A stretch of DNA of 64,000 nt from positions 94,002,319 through 94,066,318 of the forward strand of contig OX235264.1 of the NCBI GenBank assembly GCA_944472135.2, read 5' to 3'. Source of the stretch: Trichobilharzia regenti. Lineage: Eukaryota; Platyhelminthes; Trematoda; Strigeidida; Schistosomatidae. The position numbers and the translations under genes were made by a program. The notes beneath the pieces are model-generated. The model had not been told where the DNA came from. It saw only the letters and a list, made by a program, of their open reading frames with translations, and made no database searches. Numbering within the stretch: position 1 is the stretch's first letter; each line of letters opens with the position of its first letter. Shown here one piece after another: positions 10,329-21,090 of the stretch.

Positions 10329-10622
10329 TGTGGTGAGAGCAGGCTGCTAGCCGATTGGTTGGCACTAATCTACGTTAAGGTCTAGGTCACTAATGTGGGC
10401 CGTGAGAAGATATGAACAAGGCTGAGTCAACAACCAATCACAGCAAAGTTAACGTGGCAAAATATGATTCGCAGATAGAGAACTCTATTTGTCAAGGAAT
10501 CCCGAAACAACCAATCAGATGACTGCGCTTGTCTAGAATAATGTAGTTGAAATATGTATAAATACGTGTTGATTTTCATAATAAAACGATCTGTTGCCTG
10601 GCCCTTGTCTTCTGCTGTTACA
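10329..10622 (+). mobile_element. Solo LTR (LTR family 1)
   Basis: Starts TGTGGTGAGAGCAGG, ends GCTGTTACA, and is flanked on both sides by the exact 4-bp duplication CTAG (10325-10328 and 10623-10626). The same LTR is found on the minus strand at 47245 and twice at 52718-53771. It holds several CCAAT motifs (ACAACCAATCA), a TATAAATA box at 10557-10564 and AATAAA at 10580-10585. A single LTR with no interior is the usual product of LTR-LTR recombination. Confidence 0.9.
10557..10585 (+). promoter_or_regulatory. LTR core promoter and poly(A) signal
   Basis: TATAAATA at 10557-10564 and AATAAA at 10580-10585 lie close together, downstream of repeated CCAAT motifs at about 10430, 10509 and nearby. 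The arrangement fits the U3/R part of an LTR. The same order is kept in the other copies of the family. Confidence 0.55.
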
Positions 10623-10639
10623 CTAGGAAATCCTAACGT

Positions 10640-12250
10640 GATTTACACTCAATCATGTTATCTTTGCAGAGTATATTTATAATTTCTGGTTGATAGTTGG
10701 TAACAGTTCACTCATCTAGTGGTGCAGTGTTATAAAAAGTCTTGCATATTAGAAATCCTGCGTTTTCCGTTGAACTTGGGGATCTAGGTTTATCATTTGC
10801 AGAGGTGTGATGAAAGAGATATGTCTGATAGCTTTAATTGCACGTAGACCTCACTTATAGTAGGGCTGTTACCATTTAGGTGAACGGGGGCGGTAATTAG
10901 CTATATCGTCAAGGGAATACCCAAGTAGCACACTCCCAGATATGTGTTTACTGGTGTTATCAATACCTCGATTAAGATTCTGCAGAGAAAAATCTTGATG
11001 TCTCACATGGGAAACAATAGGCCTCTGTCTATCACGCTTGATTTGCTAGGATGACTGTGCTGTCTGACAAACATCAAGGCATGAGAAAGCCCTGTCATTC
11101 TCGAAGACAACAGGGAGCTCGTCAGTGAAGTCAGTATAAAATTGTGTAGAAACTGGGTAAACATCACGCCAGACTGTTCATGAACCTGGAGAGTTTGGGA
11201 GTCATAGTGAGTCTACTCAACTAGGATCAAAGTATATTTTGTTGACAGTGGGCAAAGAACTCTCCTCCTGACTGTCCTTTGTTTCCTCTACATGTCAACA
11301 AGCTATCTAGATTTACGAAATCCCCATGATTCTCTTCTCTGATGGCCTGGAAATGTGGAGCAGGGTCAAGGGGGGCAGTGCCTGACTTTTAGTTCTAATA
11401 GGCCTCAATAAATCCTCAATAAATAAGGCCTATATAAGCTACTCGCTTGGTTTGTAACCAAGCATATCACCTATACATGCGTCAAAAAACGCAATATAGA
11501 AGGGAATGTTCTCACCCGAGTCCATATGCATCCCTGAGTGAATGTCATGGTAAGTCAGGACTGCATGTAAACTGATCTGGCCGATATGTGCCCGGGTTCC
11601 AGCCTCGAAGTTCCTAAGATGTTATTCCAAGTACTAGAGATTGGCCATGTTTGGAATGAATGAAGAGACTGAGTCCTATTTAACAATCATGCCGCAGTAA
11701 GAGAGTTTAGAGGCTGACGGTATTGACGTTCACGGATGGTACGAAGTATGTTAAAGCAAGATCTAATACCCACAACCTACATAGTATTCGTTCCGCGTAG
11801 ACCAAAGGCAAAGCAAGACGCCAGAATTGACCGTCCAAATTACGAGTTATATTTCGGGACCAAATCTGAATGAGAGATGATTGCTTAGCTAGCTAGGCAT
11901 CGTGCATGAGAGACCGAACGTGACATGAGAGCGTAACAAGTGGTATGGATACTTGACCCTAAGCCTTCAGCTAAACAAGTTGACTTAGACAGTGAGGGTC
12001 AACATCCGATGATCATTGATAAATGCTATGGCCGATAATTCGGGGGAATTACCTACCCCTATAGGAGGCTATATTTTACTCTTGACTCAAGTGTCAGTTT
12101 CTCTTTCTTTCAACGAGGTTTGAATGAATCAGTGGACACAAAGAGACAAAATGAAGGCTGGTCATTAAGGCTGTGAAGTACTGTACCCCAAGCTTAGAAT
12201 CACCTTCCTGAAGAAACCACGCCTTTGTTTTCAATAGACCTATTGATGAA
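10640..12250. other. 1.6-kb stretch without a recognisable gene
   Basis: No long open frame and no element family that I can place. It has small hairpins such as GCTTGGTTTGTAACCAAGC near 11450 and GCGTCAAAAAACGC near 11481, and a CCTATATAAG box near 11430. The texture is repeat-like, but no second copy is in the window. It is the upstream flank of the KRTCAP2 gene. Confidence 0.4.
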
Positions 12251-12378
12251 TGGAACAAACAAATACATTTGGTTGTTCTTAAGGAACAAAAATTGTTTTC
12301 GAAGTTTCTATCTTTAACCGGGCAGTTGAGTCTGACCTGTCAGGGCGGTTGGTACAAGCAAAGCGTCACTCACAAGAA

Positions 12379-13794
12379 ATGGTGTTGAAATCTGGGGCTT
12401 CGTCATTTATGTCCTTATCGTTGCTTCTTGTATTGTTCGCAGCAATGCGTCTATTTGCTGAGACACTATGTTCTTCAAAAATATTAACAATATTCGGAGG
12501 TTTTCTAGGCAGTTTGACTTTCGTCCTACTAATAACAGTATATTTAGTGAATTTTAATAATTCGTTATGCTATCTTAGTGTGTAAATAATTTTGAAAGAA
12601 CATTTTTCGGTGAGGAATTTTCCTCCGGAGTTTTTCCTGAAGGTAATATTATCTAAAGTTAATTCCCCGTTTCTAAAGTGGTCACCTGCATTATTATTGC
12701 ATGTTCCTTCTGTGCTACTGTTCATCGTGTCTGCGCTACTACTTGGTAAGATTACTTAAAGATTCGAAATATTTTATTGCCCAAGTTCCTGATAATTTGT
12801 GTTAATAATGGTTCACTTCACGATTACAAGGCAAATATTACTTATATCGTCTGTATGATTCTCTCTGGCTGGTGTGCGGCAAGCTTGTTATAAGTATTTG
12901 TCATTTTGTCGTATGAATTGTTAACAGTAAATACGAAAGCGCGACTAAATACTGGTCTTTTTAACCATCTAGTTGGTGCGGTCTTTGAATGCCTGCATTG
13001 TACAACAACGAATAAGCAAGCGTATTGTTCACCTGATTGCTATATATCCAGTCATAGGCATTCTGAAAATAAGATATTTGAGACTGGTTCAGTTTTATTT
13101 CCCCGCTTCCTTGTGCGTCGGTGGCACAGTGGTTAGGACTCTCGCCGACCATGCACATGGTTTGAGGTTCGATTTCCTGCCGACACACACCTGATATCTA
13201 TGGTCGGCCTGCAAAATTTGGGCTACCGATATCCATGCAGAAAATTCAATACTTGTACCAAAAATACGGTGTGGAATCAGGCTGTAATCAAAAATAAATA
13301 AAATAAAAATGGAATTTCAGCATATGCTGTATCTAATTTAACTTAGCTCCTATGCAAACAGTAGCAACTTTGATCAGAGTACAAATTATCACCTCGATCA
13401 AAATACGTGAAGTTTAAATTTGTGACTCTCAGTATTTATTAATGAGAAACGTAAATAAACAAACTAGAATTCTGAAATCATTGAAATTTGTAGCTTAAGA
13501 TGAGGATGGATGCCGTAGTGGTGATTTCGCTGGTTTATGTGCACTGCAATGTTTTATTAGCGAAGTAGCCTGCTAATGACCTACGGGATATTTTTGATGT
13601 AGGGTTAAACACTCATTTGTTAACTTGCGCTAACTATATTTCTTCTTACTCATAATTAGCTAAATTTAATTATTCCTTTTTATAGCTTTATATTCTCTCT
13701 GGTGATGTTGTATTACCTGAATCGTATATCACATGAAACATACCAAAGCAAAGAACAACTGAACGCATCTTTGCATAGGAAGAAGAAAGACTAG
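12379..13794 (+). CDS. KRTCAP2: KRTCAP2 homologue (oligosaccharyltransferase subunit), four exons
   Basis: Exons are 12379-12537, 12579-12642, 12679-12745 and 13686-13794. All three introns (41, 36 and 940 nt) are GT-AG and join in frame to 132 residues plus stop, close to the roughly 136 residues of vertebrate KRTCAP2. Family landmarks fall in order and without gaps: SLLLVLFAAMRLF, LTIFGGFLGSLTF (first hydrophobic helices), NNFERTFFG...FPE, VHRVCATTC, then IFSLVMLYYLNRIS and a basic KKK tail. KRTCAP2 is an ER membrane protein of the STT3A oligosaccharyltransferase complex, which N-glycosylates nascent proteins. The ATG at 12379 is chosen because the aligned protein starts there. An in-frame TTG at 12349 is upstream. 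Read-through of intron 1 would stop at 12583. A SINE A copy lies in intron 3. Confidence 0.93.
13115..13310 (+). mobile_element. SINE A (copy 3) in KRTCAP2 intron 3
   Basis: GCGTCGGTGGCACAGTGG head, A-box TGGCACAGTGG, B-box-like GGTTCGATTTCC, CACACACCTGATATCTATGG body, and a tail of repeated AAATA. It lies in the sense orientation of the host gene, between exons 3 and 4. Confidence 0.9.
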
Positions 13795-14559
13795 TATTTT
13801 GTAGCAGGGTTGTGATCACTACTAATATGTATTTTTCAAACGAGACATCTTTCCTTTTGAATCCTTTATTATTTTAAACATTAGTTTGAAATATATTTGA
13901 ATATTTCACCGAAGACTTGACTTTTGAAAAAAGAAATCGAATCAAGGTCGTGCTAGGTAAGTCGGGAGTGTTCCTCACAACAAAATTAACACGGTGAATG
14001 TGGACGTCTAGCGCTTACAACCGGATTGGTTCAACGTTCATGCCTATCTATGGGAATTCCATGGAAAATCCTGACTTCCCAGCTTGGCGTGTACATGGTC
14101 TCCAGAATCCGAACAGATCAGATGACTACACTGCCGTGTAGATCAGATTTCAAGTCAAAGACTGGAGGGGGGGGTTGGGGGAGGGGATGGTCCCTTAAGA
14201 AACAACCACGTGCTTTTGCCTGTGCATCCGAGAGGTATCTTGGTCCTCGTAGAAACTATGAGATTTTGGTACTAATAGTGTACCAAGATCAATTATAAAA
14301 GATATGATATGTATAACCTTTCTTCGCCTTAGGTGAATATTCTACAGTATGACTTAATATGTATCATTACACTTGGGAGAGAAATTCTTCATGAATTTGG
14401 CTGTTTGTTTTGTAAATTTCAGTATTACACATTTCATTACCTTGCTCAGTCGTAACGCACTGGAAAGTTAATCTTATTTACTATCCTTGGATGACAGCTT
14501 TCAATTCATGATTAATTCTCCCATCCAGACGTGTTAATGGCAACAAAAAGACCTAATTC
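13795..14559. other. 3' flank of KRTCAP2, no gene seen
   Basis: No canonical AATAAA directly after the stop. Contains a G-rich run (GGAGGGGGGGG) at 14165. No element recognised. Confidence 0.4.
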
Positions 14560-15130
14560 AGTGAAGAGGTTTTTCTCGTCGAATTTGTCTTCCCCTTTAG
14601 CTGTACAATCACATTTATATACAATTTTGTCTTTCAAGGGTTGTAACGAATGTGATGAGTTGTCTTGATTATAGTTGCTAGTATTAATGAATGCATAAGA
14701 GAAGTTGAATTAGAGTTCTATAAAAGGATGAATAATTTGATGAATTAGTTGTAATCAGGATGCACATAAAAACGAAAAAAAGTGTGGAATTATTTAAGAG
14801 TGAGTTAGAAAAAAAATACGAAAGTTCTAAGGAGTTAGAAAAACAGACAAACAAACAAACTAACAAAAGTGAAGTCAGTAGAAATGTACAAAGTTGTTAC
14901 CATAATTGTGGAAATGGTTGAATAATTTTCTTTTGTATGCAAACCTTTGGTTTTCCCAACTGAATGGCTAAGACTTCAGTCATGCAAAGGAGACGAAAGC
15001 AGGTTATTTTTCGCTTTGAAAGAGGTATCCTCAAAGTTTTCCCTGTTACCTTCAGCACTCTCCCAGTTATTTCTTTTGTGGTGCAGCTCAAGCTGCCCAT
15101 ATTGCTTGGCAATTTTGATTGCACAGACTA
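14560..15130 (-). pseudogene. PLE 3' end: GIY-YIG protein C-terminus and terminal repeat
   Basis: The minus frame 14897-15124 ends MTEVLAIQLGKPKVCIQKK. This is the conserved C-terminal signature of the PLE proteins here, seen as EALAIHQYNPELCIQKK at 30250. Downstream on the minus strand, 14561-14640 resembles the PLE terminal repeat (TGTACAGC, AAATTCGACGAGAAAAA). RT and the GIY-YIG core are missing. Confidence 0.7.
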
Positions 15131-15370
15131 AGTAGTATTGAGATCTCGAGTGATTCATCAAGTTTCTATTCTTTTGGGAGTATTTTAGCGGTTTCACAAT
15201 CTGATTGTAGTGATAACTGACACCGCACCTATGTTTTTATCTAATTACTTCCAATTATTTTCGAATCTAGTCTCTTTCAATTTGGGATTCCTCAAACAGG
15301 AAGTCCTTTTATATTCGAGGTGAGATTTTATCAGCTAACAATCCGATAGGGTTGATGCCAACTTCCCAAA

Positions 15371-15649
15371 TTAAGTGAGTTGATCAAGTTCACTAGCTGT
15401 CCTTAAACTAGATGTTGGTACAGGACAGTCATACGTTATCTTCCATTTGACTGGGGTCAGTTTCATGCATGACATCTGTAGGTTTCTTCTCAGAGTGTTC
15501 AGAAAACTTTGCATATTGTTGGTGTTATCCGTGTACTCTTGGTCAACAAGACTTTTATCAAGTGGCAAGTGAGTCTCTGAGACATCAGAGTCGATTGGAG
15601 TAGCTTCCATTAGTACATATGTACTAAGATTAAATAAGAATAGTGACAA
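15371..15649 (-). CDS. Open frame of unknown function, possibly repeat-derived
   Basis: 92 codons without a recognisable domain. An internal ATG gives MEATPIDSDVSETHLPLD, and the frame ends SSLRTASELDQLT. Composition is acidic then mixed, and more protein-like than neighbouring chance frames. It lies upstream of a PLE fragment on the same strand, so it could be part of a retroelement or an exon. Confidence 0.2.
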   Translation of the reverse strand: MSLFLFNLSTYVLMEATPIDSDVSETHLPLDKSLVDQEYTDNTNNMQSFLNTLRRNLQMSCMKLTPVKWKITYDCPVPTSSLRTASELDQLT

Positions 15650-15659
15650 TTGGCATCAC

Positions 15660-17157
15660 TCCGAAGAATAATTCTACGCAAGCCGTCACATGAATGTATG
15701 TTGATTGGTAGGACTTAGTTTCCGGGCGTTCCCTTCACAACCGAATGTTAGTCAACAGGTTCAATTGTCACCTTCAGGCTACGGAAGAAGTCAGTTTTTG
15801 GACGCTGCTAAGTATGCCTGTGTTCCAGTACTCGTCGAAGAGTGAAAATATGATAAATACACTCTCGTTGGAACATGAAGTCTACTCAATTTTCATGGAT
15901 TTTTTTCTTCCCAAGCCTCACTTAGTCTTTACAGAACAAGGGGATCTAGAATTTTTGATAAAATGTTATATATTATTCTGAATTCTGTGTGTAGATTGGG
16001 ATGTTCAACAATCTACACCACTTTGACGTGACTGTCTCAGATTTTCATAAGCTAACTGACGCCTCGGTTAATATAATCCATAATTCACTTCTACTATACT
16101 AAAATATCTTTGATGTCATAACATCAAGTCTTACTGCCTTTTGTACTTTCAGATTAAAGACATATTCTGTAATCTCCGCTACTTTTGGAGGACTGATATC
16201 TACACCTTAACTAGGTTAGGGTTGGGTGTTGAGCAGTGGTAGGCCAATTGATGAACTGCTCCTCAAAATATTCGCCCCCAACGTGCTCCCACTGTCTCTG
16301 ATGAAGTCATACAGGATTCCTTGCCTATTGGAGATCTTTTCATGTGCCGCGGTTTCTCTTCAGAGCCGGTTGATGGCTTCTTCAAGATTTTACAAAAAGA
16401 AAACTGAATAAGAACTTAATAACAGATAACATTCTGTATAGGAAATATCATTAAATATAAAAGTGTAATCCGAAGATTTATTCACATAATTATGGGATGT
16501 GTGGATTCATGCACACACACGCAGACACATGGGCCTGGCCGCGTTCGTAGTTCGCGTTGTATGTCCTTGGTTCATTCGTTAATTTTTCCGATTAGTTTTA
16601 TTTTTGTTAGATGATCTTCTGTGAGATTTTCTTTTGCGTCTTACACAATCGCTGAAAAAAACAATAACAGAAAAAGTGGTTATAAATGGAGAGAGGAGAA
16701 GCTTTAAGAAGAACTTAGTGAAGTTACTTTTGAAGAAATTCTACGTCGGCTGATTAAAGTGAATATTTATCAACTGTGACATCGGTGTGATAGTGATATG
16801 TAGTCACATGATGTCTACCTTGTTTCGAAAGTCTGTTATATTTTGCGATGTGTATATGAACCGATATTCCATTATAACTGACATTATGCTTTTGTCTGTC
16901 CACTAACTAAATAAACAATGTATGACCTTGTTATCTCATGATATTACAACCAATCATGGTAAGATGTTATCTTAGTGGTTCATGTGTACTAGTCATTTTC
17001 ACATATACTTTGCATTGTACACTTATATATATTCTTGTTCCCATATTCGTACATCTAAGTATCCTTTCACTCACACTCTTGTGTGACATTTATTTTCCTT
17101 GTCTGGAAAATACAAGTATCATCGTAAACTTGGTGGTCTTCTGATTTCCCTCTTTCA
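15660..17157. other. 1.5-kb stretch, mostly no features
   Basis: No long ORF. The minus strand from about 16410 to 16250 has a frame with KPSTGSEEKPRHMKRSP that I cannot assign. It contains the weak exon candidate listed next. On the plus strand an AATAAAC lies at about 16909. Confidence 0.35.
16579..16651 (-). CDS. Weak candidate for a 3'-terminal host exon
   Basis: On the minus strand a long pyrimidine tract (CTGTTATTGTTTTTTTCAG) ends at 16652. The following frame reads CVRRKRKSHRRSSNKNK... to a TAA at 16579-16581. A strong acceptor followed by a basic, Ser/Arg-rich tail is suggestive. It is only 24 codons, with no upstream exon identified and no recognised family. Confidence 0.22.
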
Positions 17158-17417
17158 GGCCACAGGAAACCTTGTTTGACCTAGGTTTCGTGCTAGTTGG
17201 CACTCAACAGTCAGCAAGGAGTATCTGCAACCCTGAGGGAACTCATGTCCCTTCTGAGATTCGAACCCGTGCCACCCAGTGAGAGCTGCAGTCAGAGACG
17301 CTACCACTGAGCTATTCGGGCTCGCCATTGAACTCGTGTAGCACTCTAGTGGGTATTTTCATTGGGCACTAGTAACTAGTGTGAAGTGTCTAGTCCTTTC
17401 TTTGGTGCAGACTGAAT
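17158..17417 (-). mobile_element. SINE B, tRNA-headed (copy 1)
   Basis: On the minus strand GCGAGCCCGAATAGCTCAGTGG carries a near-perfect A-box, and CGGGTTCGAATCTC is the B-box. Then come AGAAGGGACATGAGTTCC and GTTGAGTGCCAACTAGCACG, ending CCTGTGGCC at 17158. The same family is at 26134 (+) and 39234 (-). It is distinct from SINE A in both head and body. Confidence 0.85.
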
Positions 17418-17458
17418 TGATGTTTAAAAAACTTGAAATCTTTGAACCGAGAACGTTT

Positions 17459-18240
17459 TTATTTATTATTGTATTATCCCCTTGGGTTTTGAGTGAGACA
17501 AAGGAATTCAGCAACACATCTCCATTTTGTCCTATTCTCTGAGGTTCTCTTCAGCTTGGCCCCAGTGATTGCCCATAAACTCATCTCCTCCTTATTACAC
17601 GATATCCTCTATATTACTCTCCGACTCACGCCCAACTCGTTGTTTCCCGTTCGGTTTCTATTCTGCGGATGGCCTGGTCCGCGATGTCGTTCGACGGTCT
17701 CCTCATTGTGTGTCTGATTCACCTCCACTTTCTTCGAAATATTTGTTTATCAATAGCTTCTTTGGTTGGTCCATTCCTAGAGTTTCTTGTTTCTAATTCC
17801 TTCTGATGAAAATCTGCAGTTGGTTATTGAAGACGCTCTCGATGACGCGCTGGCCAAGTTTCATACCTTTACAGGAAAACTGACTAACTTAACCGTGGTT
17901 TTGAAAATCCAAATACTATTGTCGATGTTCAGGTGGAATGCAGAAGATTCTCAAACTGATTTCATAGTGATAAAAGTCTATCTCAACTTTCCGATCTTGG
18001 TTTTCACATCCTCGTCTGTGGGGGCAGTTGAAACGATGCTCGCTACCTAGATAACTCAAGGAAGTGTGACCTCTTTCAAGTATCTTCCGTTGATAGTGAT
18101 TGGTTCTTGTTGTTGTTGTTGGTTGTCTGGTTGGTTATCTTCATCACCTCCATCTTCTCTATATTCACTTGAAGTTCTCTGCCTTTACTGCATCCTCTGT
18201 CAGTTTGTTGGTTTTCGCCTGCAGATCGTCCTTAAAGTCC
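17459..18240 (-). mobile_element. RTE-clade LINE, 3' fragment
   Basis: Shares landmarks with the better copies at 43383 and 62302 on the minus strand: TATTATCCCCTTGGG at the 3' end, CTCGTTGTTTCCCGTTCGG, CTTCATCACCTCCATCTTCTC and the opening TCGCCTGCAGATCG. It corresponds to the region after the RT core. Frames are broken throughout. Confidence 0.7.
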
Positions 18241-18569
18241 ACATCTTATACAATTTTTTATTGACTTTATGCTTATTGTTTAGACGTGATCATGATAAAA
18301 AGTCAGTAATGTGGCTATTGTTTCCTTGGAGATGTGGTGATGTTAGCTTTAAAGTTTTAGGTAAACGTTGTCAGTACTGTTGCCCAGTAACATATGCTGT
18401 TTTCTTACAGAAATCGGATTGGCTAGATAGTTTTAGTTTATGGGTATTTCACCGTAGGAAAGTGTTTTATTGTAAGTTTTAACTGTTTGTATCACTGACT
18501 GATCTCATCATAGTATGTTAGGGTTAAACGTTGTCTAGTTTACTAGCTTGTCCTAAGCCTGTAAAAATC

Positions 18570-18960
18570 GAAGGAAGGTTAGGCGTGGAGTTGGAAACTG
18601 TATGCAGGAAAGTGAACCTGTATTGAAGACCGGTTGGTCAGCAAGAATTAGCAGTAAGGAACTCTAGCAGGCAACGAACCAACCAAGAACGTGTTGCCTA
18701 ACAAGTATGACGAAGAAAATGGAGTTCGATTGGACATACGCTGACGAGACCATCGCGTTCCAGGTTATCACTTGAGTGGAGTCTGAATGGGAAACGATGA
18801 GTTTTGGTATGAGTCAGAGGGTGACATGAAGCAGATCAGAGACCATGGAGAATTGTGGAGTCATTTAAAAAGACTAGAGAGAACACGATGAAATGAAGAT
18901 GGGCTGCTGAAGCCCTGTGTTTCACTTGGAACTCAAGGGAATAATAATAATAACGAATAG
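18570..18960 (+). mobile_element. RTE-clade LINE, 3' end (opposite orientation)
   Basis: The plus-strand text GCAACGAACCAACCAAGAACG, GAGTGGAGTCTGAATGGGAAACG and GCTGCTGAAGCCCTGTGTTTC matches the extreme 3' coding end of the RTE family. It finishes in AATAATAATAATAACG, the usual RTE-like simple tail. Facing the previous fragment, it makes a tail-outward pair. Confidence 0.7.
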
Positions 18961-19484
18961 TATTAGGGTTAGTCATCATCATCAGCTAGGCAAAGAGCAA
19001 CGGATTCCACTGGATATTCCTATGTATTCGTTTTTATAACTTTTTGTTTCATCATACAACTTGTGTTATTTTGTGAAGTTTATCTCTTGATCTTTCTATC
19101 TCATCAGTGACTTCATTTTTTTTCCCAATAGTAAACTGACTAGTTTGATTGATTTACCTGCATGCATTTGGATGTTTTCAAACGGGTTTTACAAAGATGA
19201 AAATCACTGAGGAGGGACTTCAATAGTGGACAAGTCAGTGAGAATTTGAGGTGAAAATAATTCACTATATAAGTTTAAAATATAATGTCTGTAATTCATC
19301 TAGGGTCTAGGAAATGTCTTGGTTACCTTGAATTCTACATTTATAGGTCTAAAAAATCTGTTCTGAACAGTTGGAGCATTGTGATAATTCATTTTCTATC
19401 TGTGAGATTTGAAAAATTCTATTTATTCTGCACTTGAATTTTTTCTCTTATTGTTCAGCACAATAATTTTCCGGTACTGGTTTG
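18961..19484. other. No gene seen
   Basis: AT-rich, with no ORF or repeat that I can place. Confidence 0.4.
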
Positions 19485-19640
19485 CAGGGGTTTGAGATAG
19501 ATCACATACTGACATCAGTTAAGGCGGCATTGAAAACCAGCGGGGAGTATTGGACAGTTGTTTCATCCTAGTTTTGAACTCTTCACTATTACTCAACCAA
19601 GACCTTCAGATCGCGAAGTGAGCTCACTGCCCAGTTAGTC
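19485..19640 (-). mobile_element. Hammerhead-bearing repeat H, fragment
   Basis: Plus-strand landmarks are GACATCAGTTAAGG, CATTGAAAACCAGCGGGGAG, then TGGACAGTTGTTTCATCC. On the minus strand the ribozyme-like part (19546-19594) has GGATGAAAC and the GTC triplet, but the CUGAUGA box has become GUGAAGA, so it cannot be active. Same family as the loci at 34141, 38553, 45678 and 48160. Confidence 0.6.
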
Positions 19641-20559
19641 TTTGAGAGGGAATTAATCAGACGATAAATCCTAACTTCTGTCAATTCACGAAACATAGCT
19701 CCAAAATCAATTGACTGTCTAGTACTCTGTGCTGGTCGACGATTCTCTGACTGATGTCAGTCAGTCCATGATCTAATTCGGAATCAATCAATTCTCTAGA
19801 GGCCGACACTTGAAAACTAATCTAATACTTACTAACTAACTAACTGAAATTCTTGTGGGTGTGTAGCCAAGAGTGAGAACAATCAATCTCCGGTGAAATT
19901 CGACTAGCAATTGGAAGAAGTTAGAATTGATGGGCCATTTGATTCTTTCCCGATGGCTAAATAACCAGTGCATCTTCCTTGTGGATGCATGTCGTCGAAG
20001 AGCTTCAAACCTTGACAAACACAACTGTCCAGTCGTCGTTCTAACTGATGTCAATTCGTGATCTAACTCTTCTATTTCTGTTAAATCTTTCAAATCATGA
20101 TCGTTTGTCATCTAAGCAGTGGATTTCGTTCGTTCTTCAACAAAGAACTGAAGTGTCTAACTACTGATGATACAAAGTTCTGCTCTTTTCATAAATTATT
20201 GACTTCTTAGATGGTTGTTATTTTAGACTCAGCATCCATGTAACTTGAATATGTTTCAAATGTTGTCATAGTGAAGTCACTGTTTTGTAGCAGTGGATTT
20301 GTATATGTTCAATGTGCATCATTTTTCAACTCAAGAAACATCAAACAACTGTTATCATACTGCCTAATATTCGGGAATCTTCTGTATTATATTGTTAAAG
20401 CTAAACGGTCTACATACTTCATTTCCCCCACCTATTAATTTTCATTCATAATGATTAATCTGATCTATTTCGTCTGCCTGAAAAGAAGCTGTGAAAATTA
20501 CTACCTCTATGCACGAAGAATGTTTAATTCTAACTCAACAACCAGTTGTACACGCAAAT
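19641..20559. other. No gene seen
   Basis: Holds a 91-codon minus frame (19836-20111) of ordinary composition with no recognisable motif. I do not call it. No repeats assigned. Confidence 0.35.
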
Positions 20560-20890
20560 TGACCAGCTAGATATGGGTTCACTTTTGGATCCTGTTCTTG
20601 TGGACACTGTTATGGCTCATCTTGAACAGACTTGAATGAAGCCTGAAATGCAGAGAACCACCTAATACTGTAGGTATGTTGACGACACGTTTGTCGTCTG
20701 CAATAATGTGGATCACTCATTTACGGATTTTGAAAAATTCACTGTGATTTACCCTCACATAGCATTTACAATGGATCATGAAGGTGAGAATCAGTTCCAC
20801 TTCCTAGATTTCAGCATAAAAGGGAGAAATGATGGGACCATTGAAAAATCCACCTATAGGAAAAACAGACTTCTAATAGTCAATACTTGA
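20560..20890 (+). pseudogene. PLE reverse transcriptase core fragment
   Basis: Plus-strand frames read MGSLLDPVLVDTVMAHLEQT (motif B-like, normally GSPLGPLLAD) and CRYVDDTFVVCNN (catalytic YVDD). Then come NQFHFLDFSIKGRNDGTIEKS and YRKNR. This order is diagnostic of Penelope-like RT. A stop and frame change separate the first two motifs. The fragment ends abruptly where an Smα-like repeat begins at about 20900. Confidence 0.8.
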
Positions 20891-20899
20891 GGTCATTTG

Positions 20900-21090
20900 G
20901 TAGATGGTGACTAGCAGTGGAATCTAGGATGCGCACCTCGTCCTGTTTGAGACTCATCATCTGGATGTACCTGCATTCCCAGTGAGTGATGGTGTTGCCA
21001 ATCAGGCTTAAACCCGATGCCCATAATTTCAAGCTCCAAGCGTTATCCATTTGGGCCAAGAGAGCCACCTCTTGTACAGTGGGTCTTATT
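20900..21090 (-). mobile_element. Smα-like tRNA-derived repeat with hammerhead
   Basis: On the minus strand a tRNA-like head (GGCTCTCTTGGCCCAAATGG, then GGGTTTAAGCCTG as B-box) precedes GGCAACACCATCACTC and a hammerhead region. This is the arrangement of the Smα family known from schistosomes. It directly abuts, and probably truncates, the PLE fragment on its left. Confidence 0.75.
20914..20974 (-). ncRNA. Smα-type hammerhead ribozyme, probably inactive
   Basis: Minus strand: CAGGTACATCCAG, then ATGATGAGTC, a CAAA loop, AGGACGAGG, GCGCATCC and TAGATTCCACTGC. As I remember the Smα hammerhead, stem I (CAGGTACATCCAG with GGATTCCACTG) and stem II (GUCC/GGAC) are kept. C3 of the CUGAUGA core has become A, and GAAAC has become GAGGT. 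Both changes hit residues needed for cleavage. Confidence 0.75.

Noticed and set aside
12349..12378. Upstream TTG start for KRTCAP2
   Set aside because: The family alignment begins at the ATG at 12379, and TTG is not an expected start in animals.
14160..14200. G-quadruplex-like run GGAGGGGGGGGTTGGGGGAGGGG as a regulatory site
   Set aside because: Plausible as a structure, but nothing nearby shows a function for it.
16690..16780. Plus-strand exon reading EELSEVTFEEILRRL before a stop, with AATAAAC downstream
   Set aside because: An in-frame stop lies just upstream, no good acceptor precedes it, and a second frame across the same bases is equally open.
17244..17325. Functional tRNA gene on the minus strand (good A- and B-boxes)
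   Set aside because: The anticodon arm and acceptor stem do not fold into a standard tRNA, and the block is the head of SINE B, which recurs with the same body.
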